The notes: a model not told the origin generated them from the letters alone. A stretch of 49,410 bases of DNA from Longimicrobiaceae bacterium (GCA_030146875.1 JASLAX010000202.1:1-49410), one strand, 5' to 3'. Counted from the stretch's first letter, positions 40,354 to 47,669 are shown. Program-made: numbers and translations.

Positions 40354-40416
40354 CTAGGACGCGGCCGCGTGCAGGAACTCGTCGTCGGCCTCGGTGAGGA
40401 ACGGGACGTGGCTCAC
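40354..40416 (-). pseudogene. Remnant of a RelE/ParE-type toxin (first 20 codons)
   Basis: GTG 40416 overlaps the antitoxin remnant stop in GTGA, the normal arrangement of such pairs. The reading VSHVPFLTEADDEFLHAAAS fits the start of ParE/RelE toxins (a beta strand, then E-A-x-x-E-F-x-x-A-A). A TAG stop ends it at 40354 and no family sequence follows in any frame that I can find, so the toxin is truncated and should be inactive. Confidence 0.55.
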
Positions 40417-40586
40417 TTCAGGAGGGCACGCACCTTTGCGAAGACGTCGGCCGAGGAGACGGTCTTCGCCGCACCACGGCGATAGGCCTCCCGCCTTCGC
40501 TGGATCTCCGCGTCCCATTCGAGCTCGACGTCGGTGGGTTCCTCGTCGGGTGCGTCGTTCAGGCTGACGAGGAGGCGATGCGCCAG
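40413..40586 (-). pseudogene. N-terminally truncated addiction-module antitoxin
   Basis: The frame reads LAHRLLVSLNDAPDEEPTDV followed by ELEWDAEIQRRREAYRRGAA and KTVSSADVFAKVRALLK, then stops. This is the body of the small addiction-module antitoxins (TIGR02574 type; normal proteins have about 20 more residues ending in ...ERAEL before LAHRLL). Upstream the frame turns to SLRRRGAA without a start codon, and runs into the end of the oxidoreductase gene at 40618, so the N-terminus is lost. Third positions (for example ACC GAC GTC GAG CTC) remain codon-like, which suggests recent decay. Confidence 0.65.
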
Positions 40587-40617
40587 GGCCGCCCCTCGCC
40601 GCCGGAGGGACCCGCCC

Positions 40618-42243
40618 TCACCCCCGCCCCAGCGCCTTCCCCACCACCCCCGCGGCCGAGCGGCCGGACGCGCCGAACACCCCGCCGCCGGGGTGCGTGC
40701 TGGCGCCGGTGAGGAAGAGGCCCGGGATGGGGGTGCGGTAGCCGGAGAGCTCGGGGAGGGGGCGGAAGAAGAACATCTGGTCCATCCCCATCTCCAGGTG
40801 CATGACGTTGCCGTGCAGCAGGCCCAGCTCGCGCTCCAGATCGGGCGGCGTCTGCACGTGCACCGCCTCCACGCACCCGGGCACGTTGGGGGCGAAGCGG
40901 CCCACGGCAGCCAGGATGCGCTCCGCCTCGCGTTCGCGGACGTCCTCCCACCGGGCTCCGCCCGCCAGGGCGTACGGGTGGTACTGCGCCCACGCGAAGA
41001 GCAGGTGCTTCCCGGGCGGGGCCAGCGAGGCGTCCACCGCCGACCACGTCATGGCCACCACGGCGGGGTGGCGCGCGGGCTCGCCGCGCAGGAAGTCGGC
41101 GTAGGCGTGGTCCAGGAACGGCGCGGGAGGGCAGAGGAGCTGCAGCCCGCGGTGCATGGGCCCCGGCGCGCCGTCCCCGCCGCGCGCGGGGTCTCCCTCC
41201 CACCCCGCATAGGCCGGCAGCTCGCTCGTCATGCAGCGCAGGATCATCCCGAACCCGTTCCCTACCCGCAGCGCCGCCACCCGCTCCCGCAGCCCCGCCG
41301 CCTCCGGGGCGTCCGCCAGCAGGCGCCCGAACGTCGTGCCCACGTGGCAGCCCGCCAGCACCGCGCGCGCCCGCACCCGCCGCGTCAGCGTCTCCCGCGC
41401 GCCCTCGGGCGGCACGCCGGGCTCCTCCCCCTCCGCCACGTCGATCCCCACGGCGCGCCCGCCCTCCACCGCGATCCGCCGCACCGGCGAGGCTACGTGC
41501 ACCTCGCCCCCGGCCTGGCGGATGGCGGCGACCAGCGCGTCCGTCAGCGCCCCCGAGCCGCCGACGGCGCGCTTCACCCCGCTCTCGTGGTAGAGGGGCT
41601 GCCACCCCGCCAGCGGCGCGGCGCCCAGCTCCGACGGCGGGGGCCCGCTCTGCGCGGCGATCCACTCGATCGCGGCGCGGACGGCGGGGTGCGTGAAGGT
41701 GGCGTCGACGAGCTGGCGGTACGGGCCCAGGATTCCCTGCAGCTTGGGGAGCCCGCCCTTCGCGAAGCCGCCGCCGGCCGCCATGGTCCAGGCGACGCGC
41801 CCGGGCGTGGGCGGGGCCAGGAAGGCGCGAAGCACGGCGTGGGAGATGGGGCGCCACTCGTCCATGAAGCGGCGGTACGCCTCCGCGTCGCGCGGCGAGA
41901 TGGCCGCTATGGACTCGCAGGTGCGGTCCACGTCCTTCCAGAACAGGATGGCGCGGCCGTCCTCCAGCGGATGGAACGCCCATGGGTCGCAGTCCACGTA
42001 GCGCAGCCCGTGGCGCGCCAGCTCCAGCTCTTCCAGGATCGGCGTGAGGTGGATCAGGATGTGGGCCGAGGACCCCACGTCGATTCGGCAGCCGGGAAGG
42101 ATGTCGTCGCGCGTCTGCACGGCGCCGCCCGGGCGGGCCGAGCGCTCGAACACGGCGACGCGGCGGCCCGCGCGGGCCAGGTAGGCGGCGGCGATCAGGG
42201 CGTTGTGCCCCGCGCCCACGACGGCGACGTCCAGCTCTGCCAC
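40618..42243 (-). CDS. FAD-dependent oxidoreductase, CrtI/PYROXD2-like (541 aa)
   Basis: Flavoprotein of the phytoene-desaturase superfamily. FAD-binding VAVVGAGHNALIAAAYLARA is at residues 6-25, followed by VFERSARPGGAVQTRDDILP; the C-terminal flavin motif is YRTPIPGLFLTGASTHPGGG with VFGASGRSAAG. The AGHNAL-AAAYLA form resembles PYROXD2-type proteins more than true carotenoid desaturases. I take GTG 42243 (with GGGGAG close upstream) as start; the frame is open to 42321. No carotenoid genes are nearby. It stands directly downstream of the 45-residue peptide gene but a perfect terminator separates them. Substrate unknown. Confidence 0.87.
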   Translation of the reverse strand: MAELDVAVVGAGHNALIAAAYLARAGRRVAVFERSARPGGAVQTRDDILPGCRIDVGSSAHILIHLTPILEELELARHGLRYVDCDPWAFHPLEDGRAILFWKDVDRTCESIAAISPRDAEAYRRFMDEWRPISHAVLRAFLAPPTPGRVAWTMAAGGGFAKGGLPKLQGILGPYRQLVDATFTHPAVRAAIEWIAAQSGPPPSELGAAPLAGWQPLYHESGVKRAVGGSGALTDALVAAIRQAGGEVHVASPVRRIAVEGGRAVGIDVAEGEEPGVPPEGARETLTRRVRARAVLAGCHVGTTFGRLLADAPEAAGLRERVAALRVGNGFGMILRCMTSELPAYAGWEGDPARGGDGAPGPMHRGLQLLCPPAPFLDHAYADFLRGEPARHPAVVAMTWSAVDASLAPPGKHLLFAWAQYHPYALAGGARWEDVREREAERILAAVGRFAPNVPGCVEAVHVQTPPDLERELGLLHGNVMHLEMGMDQMFFFRPLPELSGYRTPIPGLFLTGASTHPGGGVFGASGRSAAGVVGKALGRG

Positions 42244-42385
42244 GGCTCCCCGGTCTCGGATGGAGTACGGCCGAGGGGCGGCCGCGGAAGGAGAGCTACG
42301 GCGGGGGAGGCGGGAAGTCAAAGAGGAGAGGGCGCGCGGAGTCGAGAACTACTGGAGGCGATGGCAGAAGTTAGCTGCGAAACGA

Positions 42386-42420
42386 AAGCGAGCCGCCCCC
42401 CGCAGGAGGGCGGCTCGCTT
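42386..42420 (-). terminator. Perfect terminator of the small peptide gene
   Basis: AAGCGAGCCGCCC (42386-42398) pairs over 13 bp with GGGCGGCTCGCTT (42408-42420). On the minus strand it is followed by TCGTTTCG, 16 bases after the peptide stop. Confidence 0.85.
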
Positions 42421-42435
42421 CCTCACGTAGTCAGG

Positions 42436-42573
42436 TCAGCCGCAGCAGCAGGGCTCGGGCTCAAGAATGATGATGATGAAGCCGTTGCCGATGATGATGA
42501 TGTCGCCGCCGTCGACGTCGACCATGTCCGTGGTCGAGAGCTCGGTCAGGCCCATGTGCGTAAGCTCGGTCAT
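42436..42573 (-). CDS. Double-glycine leader peptide precursor, RiPP or bacteriocin-like (45 aa)
   Basis: Too short for ordinary gene calling. The leader, residues 1-23, ends LTELSTTDMVDVDGG: relative to GG there is Leu at -12, Ser -11, Asp -8, Met -7 and Val -4, the pattern LSxxELxxIxGG cut by C39-type peptidases of bacteriocin exporters. The predicted core of 22 residues starts DIIIIGNGFIIIILEPEP and ends CCCG, with two runs of four isoleucines around GNGF and three adjacent cysteines. AGGTGGG lies before ATG 42573. A consensus promoter and a perfect terminator frame the gene. No modification enzyme or C39 exporter is in the window, so processing must be encoded elsewhere. Family unknown to me. 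Confidence 0.75.
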   Translation of the reverse strand: MTELTHMGLTELSTTDMVDVDGGDIIIIGNGFIIIILEPEPCCCG

Positions 42574-42688
42574 TTTTCCCACCTGAGTACGGATGAGTGA
42601 TGAGCGCCACGGTCAGGATTGCGGGGGGCAGTCCACGTGGCTGGGGGGTGAAAGCCGGGCCCGTTTCAGCGTCCCGACTTGCGCCAAA

Positions 42689-42717
42689 AGTTTAGGCACA
42701 AATGTACCGCTTGTCAA
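42689..42717 (-). promoter_or_regulatory. Near-consensus sigma-70 promoter of the small peptide gene
   Basis: Minus strand: TTGACA (42712-42717), exactly 17 bases, TAAACT (42689-42694). It is the best promoter in the window and predicts transcription from about 42682, giving a message of some 300 bases that holds only the peptide. Confidence 0.85.
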
Positions 42718-42872
42718 TACTGTCTCCAAAAGTACGTTTCCGAGCGGAAGGTATTCCCTTGTTGCCATTTGGGGCTTCGCTTGTGGACCCATCAAAGAAG
42801 TGACGGCAGTCCGACGATGTCTAACATTTCGTACGAATCAGAGCTCTCCGGGGCGCGGCGGTGGCGCACCAC

Positions 42873-42908
42873 AAAAATCGCGGCCCCGGGCAGATGCCCG
42901 GGGCCGCG
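42873..42908 (-). terminator. Intrinsic terminator of the duplicated-domain lipoprotein gene
   Basis: CGCGGCCCCGGGC pairs perfectly with GCCCGGGGCCGCG (42879-42908); on the minus strand it is followed by ATTTTTG (42878-42872). Confidence 0.85.
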
Positions 42909-42931
42909 GGAAAAACGACGGCCGGTTCCGT

Positions 42932-43714
42932 CTACGGCTTGGCCACCACGAGCGTGGTCACGTAGTCCGACTGGTCGATGGTGCCGGTCGACTTGGGGTA
43001 CGGGGCCAGGCCCTGCAGCGACACCGTGTAGCCCGCGTACGAGGCCGACTTGGGCTCCAGCGTGGTGTTCAGGACGACGGTGGTGGTCGGGTAGCCGGGC
43101 TTGGAGAGCGTGAGCTGCACCTCGGCGTTGCCCTCCCAGAAGCAGTTCACGTCGCTGGGGCAGCGCGAGTCCGACGGCACCGACACGAACGAGACGGTCA
43201 GGCCCTCGCCGGCGATGGTGGCGCTGGTCCCCTGCTTCAGGTCGAACGGCTGGCCCAGCGTGGGGCCGGCCTTGCGCACCACGAAGGTGGCGCGGTACTG
43301 CGACTGCGAGATCGCGCCGCCCTTGGAGGACGGGTACGGCGCGAGGCCCAGCAGCTCGATGGTGTAGTCCAGGTAGCTGCCGGAGCGGGGCTCCAGGTTC
43401 GTGTTCAGCGAGAGCGAGGCCGAGGGCTGGCCGGTCTTCGCCAGCGTGACGGCGACGCGGGCGTTGCCGGCCCAGACGCACTGCACGCCGGTGGGGCAGC
43501 GCGAGTCCTCGGGCACCGCGTCGAAGCGGACGGTGAGGGACTCGCCGGAGACGTGGACGGTCTCGGCGACGCGCATCTCGAAGCTCTGTCCGAGCGCGAC
43601 GGTGCGCGCCCGGAGCGCCGCGGAGGGGCCGCCCTCGGGCGTCGGCAGGGTGGCGTCGGAGCCGGCGCAGGCGGCCAGGAAGCCGGCGAGCACCACGGGA
43701 AGGATACGCTTCAT
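42932..43714 (-). CDS. Lipoprotein with two tandem beta-rich domains (260 aa)
   Basis: Lipobox signal peptide MKRILPVVLAGFLAAC. The rest is an internal duplication of about 115 residues: each half begins with a short GQSFEM/GQPFDL strand, continues with a SGESLTVRFDAVPEDSRCP or AGEGLTVSFVSVPSDSRCP segment, has a Cys-x(5)-Cys pair (CPTGVQC and CPSDVNC) followed by W-x-G-N-A, then LNTNLEPRSGSYLDYTIELL or LNTTLEPKSASYAGYTVSLQ, GLAPYP, and a last strand SQYRATFVV/SDYVTTLVV. The domain occurs in other bacteria as an uncharacterised secreted module; I cannot assign a function. AAGGAAG precedes ATG. Own promoter and terminator. Confidence 0.85.
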   Translation of the reverse strand: MKRILPVVLAGFLAACAGSDATLPTPEGGPSAALRARTVALGQSFEMRVAETVHVSGESLTVRFDAVPEDSRCPTGVQCVWAGNARVAVTLAKTGQPSASLSLNTNLEPRSGSYLDYTIELLGLAPYPSSKGGAISQSQYRATFVVRKAGPTLGQPFDLKQGTSATIAGEGLTVSFVSVPSDSRCPSDVNCFWEGNAEVQLTLSKPGYPTTTVVLNTTLEPKSASYAGYTVSLQGLAPYPKSTGTIDQSDYVTTLVVAKP

Positions 43715-43788
43715 AAGGATCTTCCTTCGGATCGTGTCGTGGGTCGGTCATCATCCCCCCGGACCAGGGCGGCCGCGGGTGGGACGGA

Positions 43789-43817
43789 ACGATATAGAGT
43801 CTGGAAATGTTTATCAA
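43789..43817 (-). promoter_or_regulatory. Promoter of the duplicated-domain lipoprotein gene
   Basis: Minus strand: TTGATA (43812-43817), 17-base spacer, TATCGT (43789-43794), about 70 bases before the start codon. Confidence 0.7.
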
Positions 43818-43935
43818 GTGGCCGACGGGCACCCGGCCGGCGGGACACTCCCGACCCGGAACGATGTACCTGATGCGTCCCAATGTTGTGCGTACGGAAG
43901 CCTATCGCCCGGCGAGAACGCCGCAAGACGGGCGT

Positions 43936-43964
43936 TTGTCAGCCGGCAGGGTCCTTGCAAGAAT
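43936..43964 (+). promoter_or_regulatory. Possible promoter of the 186-aa protein gene
   Basis: TTGTCA (43936-43941), 17-base spacer, AAGAAT (43959-43964), about 85 bases before ATG 44049. The rest of the 334-base gap 43715-44048 holds the divergent lipoprotein promoter and no gene. Confidence 0.45.
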
Positions 43965-44048
43965 GACCCGATGCGTGCGTCGCCGGGATGCGCGCTTTCG
44001 CTGGACCGCTGGATTCTCTGTGGCCGACCCTTTCATCGGAGGTTCTTC

Positions 44049-44609
44049 ATGCCCCGCAAGCCGCGCAGTCCCGTTCTCCGCGTGGACCAGGTGGTCCTCT
44101 CCCTCACCCGCGACGGGGCCACCCTGTACGTGAACGCCCTGGGGTGGACCCCCTCCCCCGGGTGGAAGAGCCCGCGCCTGGAGCGCCGCATGACGCTCAG
44201 CGCGCCCGGCGACGGGATCTACGACGTGGGGTTCAGCGTGGTGCCTCCGGAGGGCACCGTTCCCCAGGTGCTGGTGCCGGTCACGGCGGAGCTCGCCTGG
44301 CCGGCGTTCCCCCCGGGGCTGAAGGGCGTGCGGGTGGCGGGCGCCACCGGCCCGCGCACGGCGCTGCTGGCCGATGCGCCCGCGCAGGAGCGGCTGCGCG
44401 TGCGCGGGGCGCTGACCCGCGAGGGGATCGAGTGCCGCGCGCTGCGCACCGCGGAGGGCGACCTGTTCACCCTGGCCGGCGACCTATCGGGCTACGAGAC
44501 GGGCGAGGAGGTGGAGGTCGACGGGATCGTGCAGGACGTTTCGTACTGCATGCAGGGCACGACGCTCTCGGTGCTCCGCATCGTCCGGGTGTCCGCGGTC
44601 ACGGCCTGA
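44049..44609 (+). CDS. Hypothetical two-part protein (186 aa)
   Basis: Not recognised. Residues 1-100 are a beta-rich region (VDQVVLSLTRDGATLYVNAL, MTLSAPGDGIYDVGFSVVPP, EGTVPQVLVPVTAELAW). Residues 112-186 form a compact barrel-like domain, RLRVRGALTREGIECRALRT then EGDLFTLAGDLSGYETGEEV with VQDVSYCMQGTTLSVLRI, similar in spacing to OB-type folds. The second part contains two cysteines that could pair. No signal peptide. GGAGG six bases before ATG gives a clear start. Monocistronic between a promoter and a perfect hairpin. Confidence 0.72.
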   Translation: MPRKPRSPVLRVDQVVLSLTRDGATLYVNALGWTPSPGWKSPRLERRMTLSAPGDGIYDVGFSVVPPEGTVPQVLVPVTAELAWPAFPPGLKGVRVAGATGPRTALLADAPAQERLRVRGALTREGIECRALRTAEGDLFTLAGDLSGYETGEEVEVDGIVQDVSYCMQGTTLSVLRIVRVSAVTA

Positions 44610-44614
44610 CGCGG

Positions 44615-44647
44615 CGGCGGGGGAGGGCGCCCGGCCCTCCCCCGCCG
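44615..44647. terminator. Perfect 14-bp hairpin
   Basis: CGGCGGGGGAGGGC (44615-44628) pairs with GCCCTCCCCCGCCG (44634-44647) around GCCCG, six bases after the stop of the 186-aa gene. It lacks a T run but is positioned as a terminator between convergent genes (moaB ends at 44724). Confidence 0.65.
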
Positions 44648-44723
44648 AGACCGGCTTACGTCGTCCTCGCCCGCCCCGCCGCGACCGCCATCCACCGCCG
44701 CATCGCCGTCCCTCCCACCCCGG

Positions 44724-45239
44724 TCAGCGCGCCACCTCCCACGCCAGGTGCGCGAGCTCGGGGCGCAGGAGGCGCTCCCAGGCCAGCCGCACCGCCGCGG
44801 GCGATCCCGGCATGGAGACCACCACCCGCCCGCGGTAGGTCCCCGCCGTGGCGCGGGAGAGGATGGCTGCGGAGCCCACCTGCTCCCAGCTCAGCATCCG
44901 GAACAGCTCCCCGAAGCCGGGAAGCGTCTTCTCCAGCCGCCCCGCCAGCACGTCGTAGGTCGTGTCGCGCGGGGCGATGCCCGTTCCGCCGTTGAAGAGG
45001 ATGACGCGCGCCTCGCCGCCGGCCAGGTCGTCGAGCGCGGCGCCCACCTCCGCCGGCTCGTCGCGCACCAGGCGGTAGCCCGCCACGCGGTGCCCCGCCT
45101 CCTCGATCGCCCCCCGCAGGTAGGCGGCGTTCACGTCGGTCTCCGGCGTGCGCGTGTCGCTCACGGTCACCACCGCCACGGGCACCGGTCCGCGCCCCGC
45201 GGCGATCTCCCGGTGCTGCTCGCTGCTCTCCGACGGCAT
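44724..45239 (-). CDS. moaB: Molybdenum cofactor biosynthesis protein MoaB/Mog-like (171 aa)
   Basis: Molybdopterin-binding MoeA/Mog-fold protein, expected to adenylylate molybdopterin or act in its transfer. Seen: VAVVTVSDTRTPETDVNAAYL near residue 20, LVRDEPAEVGAALDDLAGG, the molybdopterin-binding LFNGGTGIAPRDTTYDVLAG, FGELFRMLSWEQVGSAAILS and VVSMPGSPAAVRLAWE, all in the family order. Normal length. AGGAG six bases before ATG 45239. No other cofactor genes are near. Cytoplasmic. Confidence 0.95.
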   Translation of the reverse strand: MPSESSEQHREIAAGRGPVPVAVVTVSDTRTPETDVNAAYLRGAIEEAGHRVAGYRLVRDEPAEVGAALDDLAGGEARVILFNGGTGIAPRDTTYDVLAGRLEKTLPGFGELFRMLSWEQVGSAAILSRATAGTYRGRVVVSMPGSPAAVRLAWERLLRPELAHLAWEVAR

Positions 45240-45327
45240 CCTGGCTCCTGGTCCGCCGCGATGAAGGTTGCTGCGATTCTCGTCCCGCCGCACCTGCCGA
45301 GTCGTCCTCGGCCGGAGCACGACGGGG

Positions 45328-45735
45328 TCAGATCTCCGGGCGGCCGCAGTAGGGGCAGCGGCTCGTGCCGCCCGCGACCGCCGCTCCGCACCCGATGCAC
45401 ACGCGAGGGGCGTCCGCCGGAGGGGGCGGCGGGGGCGGCGGCGGAGCGGGCTCTGGGGGAGGAGCGGCTCTCCGGCGTCTCGCGAGCAACCCTTCCAGCC
45501 AACGCGTCCCCAGGAGGGGAGCGGCGGCGATCAGGCAGGCGACGATCGAATCGTCCCACCCGATCCCGTTTCCGATCGACAGGAAGAGCACCAGGACCAG
45601 AACGAGTCCTCCCAGCCCCAGCCACGGTCTGACCCGGTGGAGCACGAGCACGAGCACGCTCAGGAGCACCGCCGCGAAGTAGGCGCCGTTCAGCGTGCTG
45701 GGTACTCCCTGCGCGAGCAGCAGGGCGGTGCTCAT
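45328..45735 (-). CDS. Membrane protein with C-terminal zinc ribbon (135 aa)
   Basis: Unnamed architecture: two to three N-terminal hydrophobic segments (GAYFAAVLLSVLVLVLHRV, GLGGLVLVLVLFLSI, IVACLIAAAPLLG), a basic stretch, a long proline run of about 14 residues with few other residues, and a C-terminal zinc ribbon CIGCGAAVAGGTSRCPYCG. Zinc-ribbon membrane proteins of this type are frequent and of unknown function. Start uncertain: ATG 45735 places the hydrophobic part at the N-terminus; ATG 45753 in frame is possible. It precedes moaB on the same strand with 88 bases between. Confidence 0.7.
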   Translation of the reverse strand: MSTALLLAQGVPSTLNGAYFAAVLLSVLVLVLHRVRPWLGLGGLVLVLVLFLSIGNGIGWDDSIVACLIAAAPLLGTRWLEGLLARRRRAAPPPEPAPPPPPPPPPADAPRVCIGCGAAVAGGTSRCPYCGRPEI

Positions 45736-45915
45736 GGCGGGATCCGTCCGCATCACGTCCAGTCTTCGGCTCCGAGGGTCGTGGGCACGTCGCCGGTCGT
45801 AGGCGAACGGCGCGACGGCGGCTCGTCGCAGGTGCATCCGACGCGCGGGATGCGTGGACGCGGCGAAGCAGGTCCCGCGCCGAACCTCCGCGCGGGCGAC
45901 CTCACCCCTGCGTCG

Positions 45916-45944
45916 TTGGCGGGGCGAGCGGGGCAAGCTACATT
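45916..45944 (+). promoter_or_regulatory. Promoter of the TVP38-DUF1499 operon
   Basis: TTGGCG (45916-45921), 17-base spacer, TACATT (45939-45944), 77 bases before the GTG start at 46021. Confidence 0.6.
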
Positions 45945-46020
45945 CCGGCGTTCCCCCGCGTCCACCCGGAGCAGGACGACGGCGCCGTTCTCCCGCCCTC
46001 TTTCTCCCGAGGCCTCGGCC

Positions 46021-46803
46021 GTGAACGACAGGCGTGCCGAGTCCGCGTCCGACCCGGCTTCTCCCGTTCCGCCCTCCGCGCCCTCACCGGACGGGGTGGA
46101 GGAGACCGCAGGCGGAGGATGGCGCCGGCTGGCGATCCTGGGCGTGTTCGTGGGCGGGGTGGCGGCGTTCTTCGCCCTGGGGGGGAGCCGCTGGCTCTCG
46201 GTGGACGCGCTGCAGGAGCATCGCGGCGCGCTGCTCGCCTTCCGCGACCGGCACTACCTGCTCGCCCTGCTGGCGGCCGTGGGGATCTATGCCCTGTCCA
46301 CGGCGGTCAGCATCCCGGGCGGGATCGTCCTTACGCTGGCCATCGGCTACCTCTTCGGCCGCTGGGTGGGGACGGGGGCGGTGGTGGTGGGCGCGACGAT
46401 CGGCGCGACGATCGTGTTCCTGGCCGCCCGCTACCTGGTCTCGGACTGGGCGCGGCGGCGGATGGGGGGGCGGGCGAGGAAGATCGCCGAAGGGTTCGGG
46501 GACGACGCGTTCTCGTACCTGCTCTTCCTGCGCCTGGTGCCCCTGTTCCCCTTCTGGCTGGTGAACCTGGTCCCCGCGCTGGCCCCGGTGCGCGTGCGCA
46601 CCTACGTGGCGGCCACGGCGCTGGGGATCGTGCCCGGCACCTTCGTGTACGCGAACCTGGGCACCTCGCTCGGCGGGATCCGCTCCTCCCGCGACCTGAT
46701 CTCGGGCCAGACGCTGCTGGCCTTCGCCCTGCTGGGGCTTCTCTCCCTGGTGCCCGCCCTGGTGAAGAAGCTCCGCAAACCCGGACCCGCGACCGCCGCA
46801 TGA
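46021..46803 (+). CDS. TVP38/TMEM64-family (SNARE-associated/DedA-like) membrane protein (260 aa)
   Basis: Inner-membrane protein with about six helices, for example LAILGVFVGGVAAFFALGG, YLLALLAAVGIYALSTAVSI and TYVAATALGIVPGTFVYANL. The family core is IPGGIVLTLAIGYLFGRWVG followed by GAVVVGATIGATIVFLAARY and the FLLRLVPLFPFWLVNLVPAL segment (LFLRLVPLFPFWLVNLVP here). Such proteins move lipids or carrier lipid across the membrane. GTG 46021 follows CGAGG at eight bases. It overlaps the next gene by ATGA. Confidence 0.92.
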   Translation: MNDRRAESASDPASPVPPSAPSPDGVEETAGGGWRRLAILGVFVGGVAAFFALGGSRWLSVDALQEHRGALLAFRDRHYLLALLAAVGIYALSTAVSIPGGIVLTLAIGYLFGRWVGTGAVVVGATIGATIVFLAARYLVSDWARRRMGGRARKIAEGFGDDAFSYLLFLRLVPLFPFWLVNLVPALAPVRVRTYVAATALGIVPGTFVYANLGTSLGGIRSSRDLISGQTLLAFALLGLLSLVPALVKKLRKPGPATAA

Positions 46804-47570
46804 CGGACCACCTCGACTCCGCCCCGCCCACCCGACGCGTCCACCCCGCCGCGAAGGCCGCGCTGGGGCTGGCGCTCGCCGCCCTGCTCCTGGTGCTGCT
46901 GGCCGGCCCGGGCTCCAGGCTCGGGTGGTGGAACTTCCGGATGGGCTTCCAGATGCTGCGCTGGGGAGCGTACCTGGCGATGGCCGGCGTGGCCGTGGCG
47001 CTCGGCGCGCTGCTGCTGGCCCGCCGCGGGGGCGGGCGCGTGGTGCCCGCGGTCGTGGCCCTGGTGCTGGGCACCGCGGCGGTGGCGATCCCGGTCACGT
47101 GGATGCGGACCGCCCGGGGCGCGCCGCCCATCCACGACATCACCACCGACACCGAGAACCCGCCCGGGTTCGTCGCCGTGGCCCCGCTGCGCGCCGACGC
47201 CCCCAACCCGCACGCGTACGAGGGCGACTCCATCGCCGCGCAGCAGCGGGAGGCGTATCCCGACATCCGCCCGGTGATGATGCCGATGGAGGTGGACTCC
47301 GCGTTCGAGCGGGCGCGAACGGCGGCCGAGGGGATGGGGTGGGAGATCGTGGACGTGAACCGCGCGCAGGGCCGCATCGAAGCCACCGACGAGACCTTCT
47401 GGTTCGGCTTCAAGGACGACGTGGTGATCCGGGTGATGCCCGCCTCCGGCATCTCGCGCGTGGACGTGCGCTCCGTCTCGCGCGTGGGCCGCGGCGACGC
47501 CGGCACCAACGCCCGCCGCATCCGCGAGTACGTGGAGAAGCTGACCGCGGGGGTCCAGCGGGCGAACTGA
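46800..47570 (+). CDS. DUF1499 membrane protein (256 aa)
   Basis: Three hydrophobic helices in the first 110 residues (AALGLALAALLLVLLAG, YLAMAGVAVALGALLLA, VVPAVVALVLGTAAVAIPVT), then the DUF1499 domain: PPIHDITTDTENPPGFVAVA, AYPDIRPVMMPMEVDSAFER, AEGMGWEIVDVNRAQGRIEA, TDETFWFGFKDDVVIRVMP and SVSRVGRGDAGTNARRIREY. The domain is widespread, of unknown function, here anchored in the membrane. The ATGA overlap with the TVP38 gene makes a coupled pair of membrane proteins. Confidence 0.92.
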   Translation: MTDHLDSAPPTRRVHPAAKAALGLALAALLLVLLAGPGSRLGWWNFRMGFQMLRWGAYLAMAGVAVALGALLLARRGGGRVVPAVVALVLGTAAVAIPVTWMRTARGAPPIHDITTDTENPPGFVAVAPLRADAPNPHAYEGDSIAAQQREAYPDIRPVMMPMEVDSAFERARTAAEGMGWEIVDVNRAQGRIEATDETFWFGFKDDVVIRVMPASGISRVDVRSVSRVGRGDAGTNARRIREYVEKLTAGVQRAN

Positions 47571-47586
47571 GGACGGAGCCGCGGGA

Positions 47587-47625
47587 CCCCTCATCCCCGG
47601 CCCCTCCCCCACAACCGGAGAGGGG
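47587..47625. repeat. Family B repeat, inverted orientation
   Basis: CCCCTCATCCCCGGCCCCTC then CCCCACAACCGGAGAGGGG. It is the reverse complement type of the repeat at 24420-24460. Confidence 0.6.
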
Positions 47626-47669
47626 TGCACGGCGTACGAACGATCACGCACGGCGCCGCGTCCGCGTTT

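Larger units (their letters stand above)
42574..42931. other. AT-richer spacer: long leader and promoter of the peptide gene, then a terminator
   Basis: From 42690 to 42850 the sequence is close to half A+T, very different from the ~70% GC surroundings. It contains the peptide promoter (42689-42717), about 110 bases of untranslated leader, and 155 bases of upstream sequence up to the terminator of the lipoprotein gene at 42873-42908. Short open frames on both strands here have no binding site and no family resemblance. Confidence 0.6.

Noticed and set aside
42613..42795. Minus-strand 60-codon frame covering the peptide leader
   Set aside because: It contains the consensus promoter in its middle, has no binding site and shows no domain; it is the untranslated leader.
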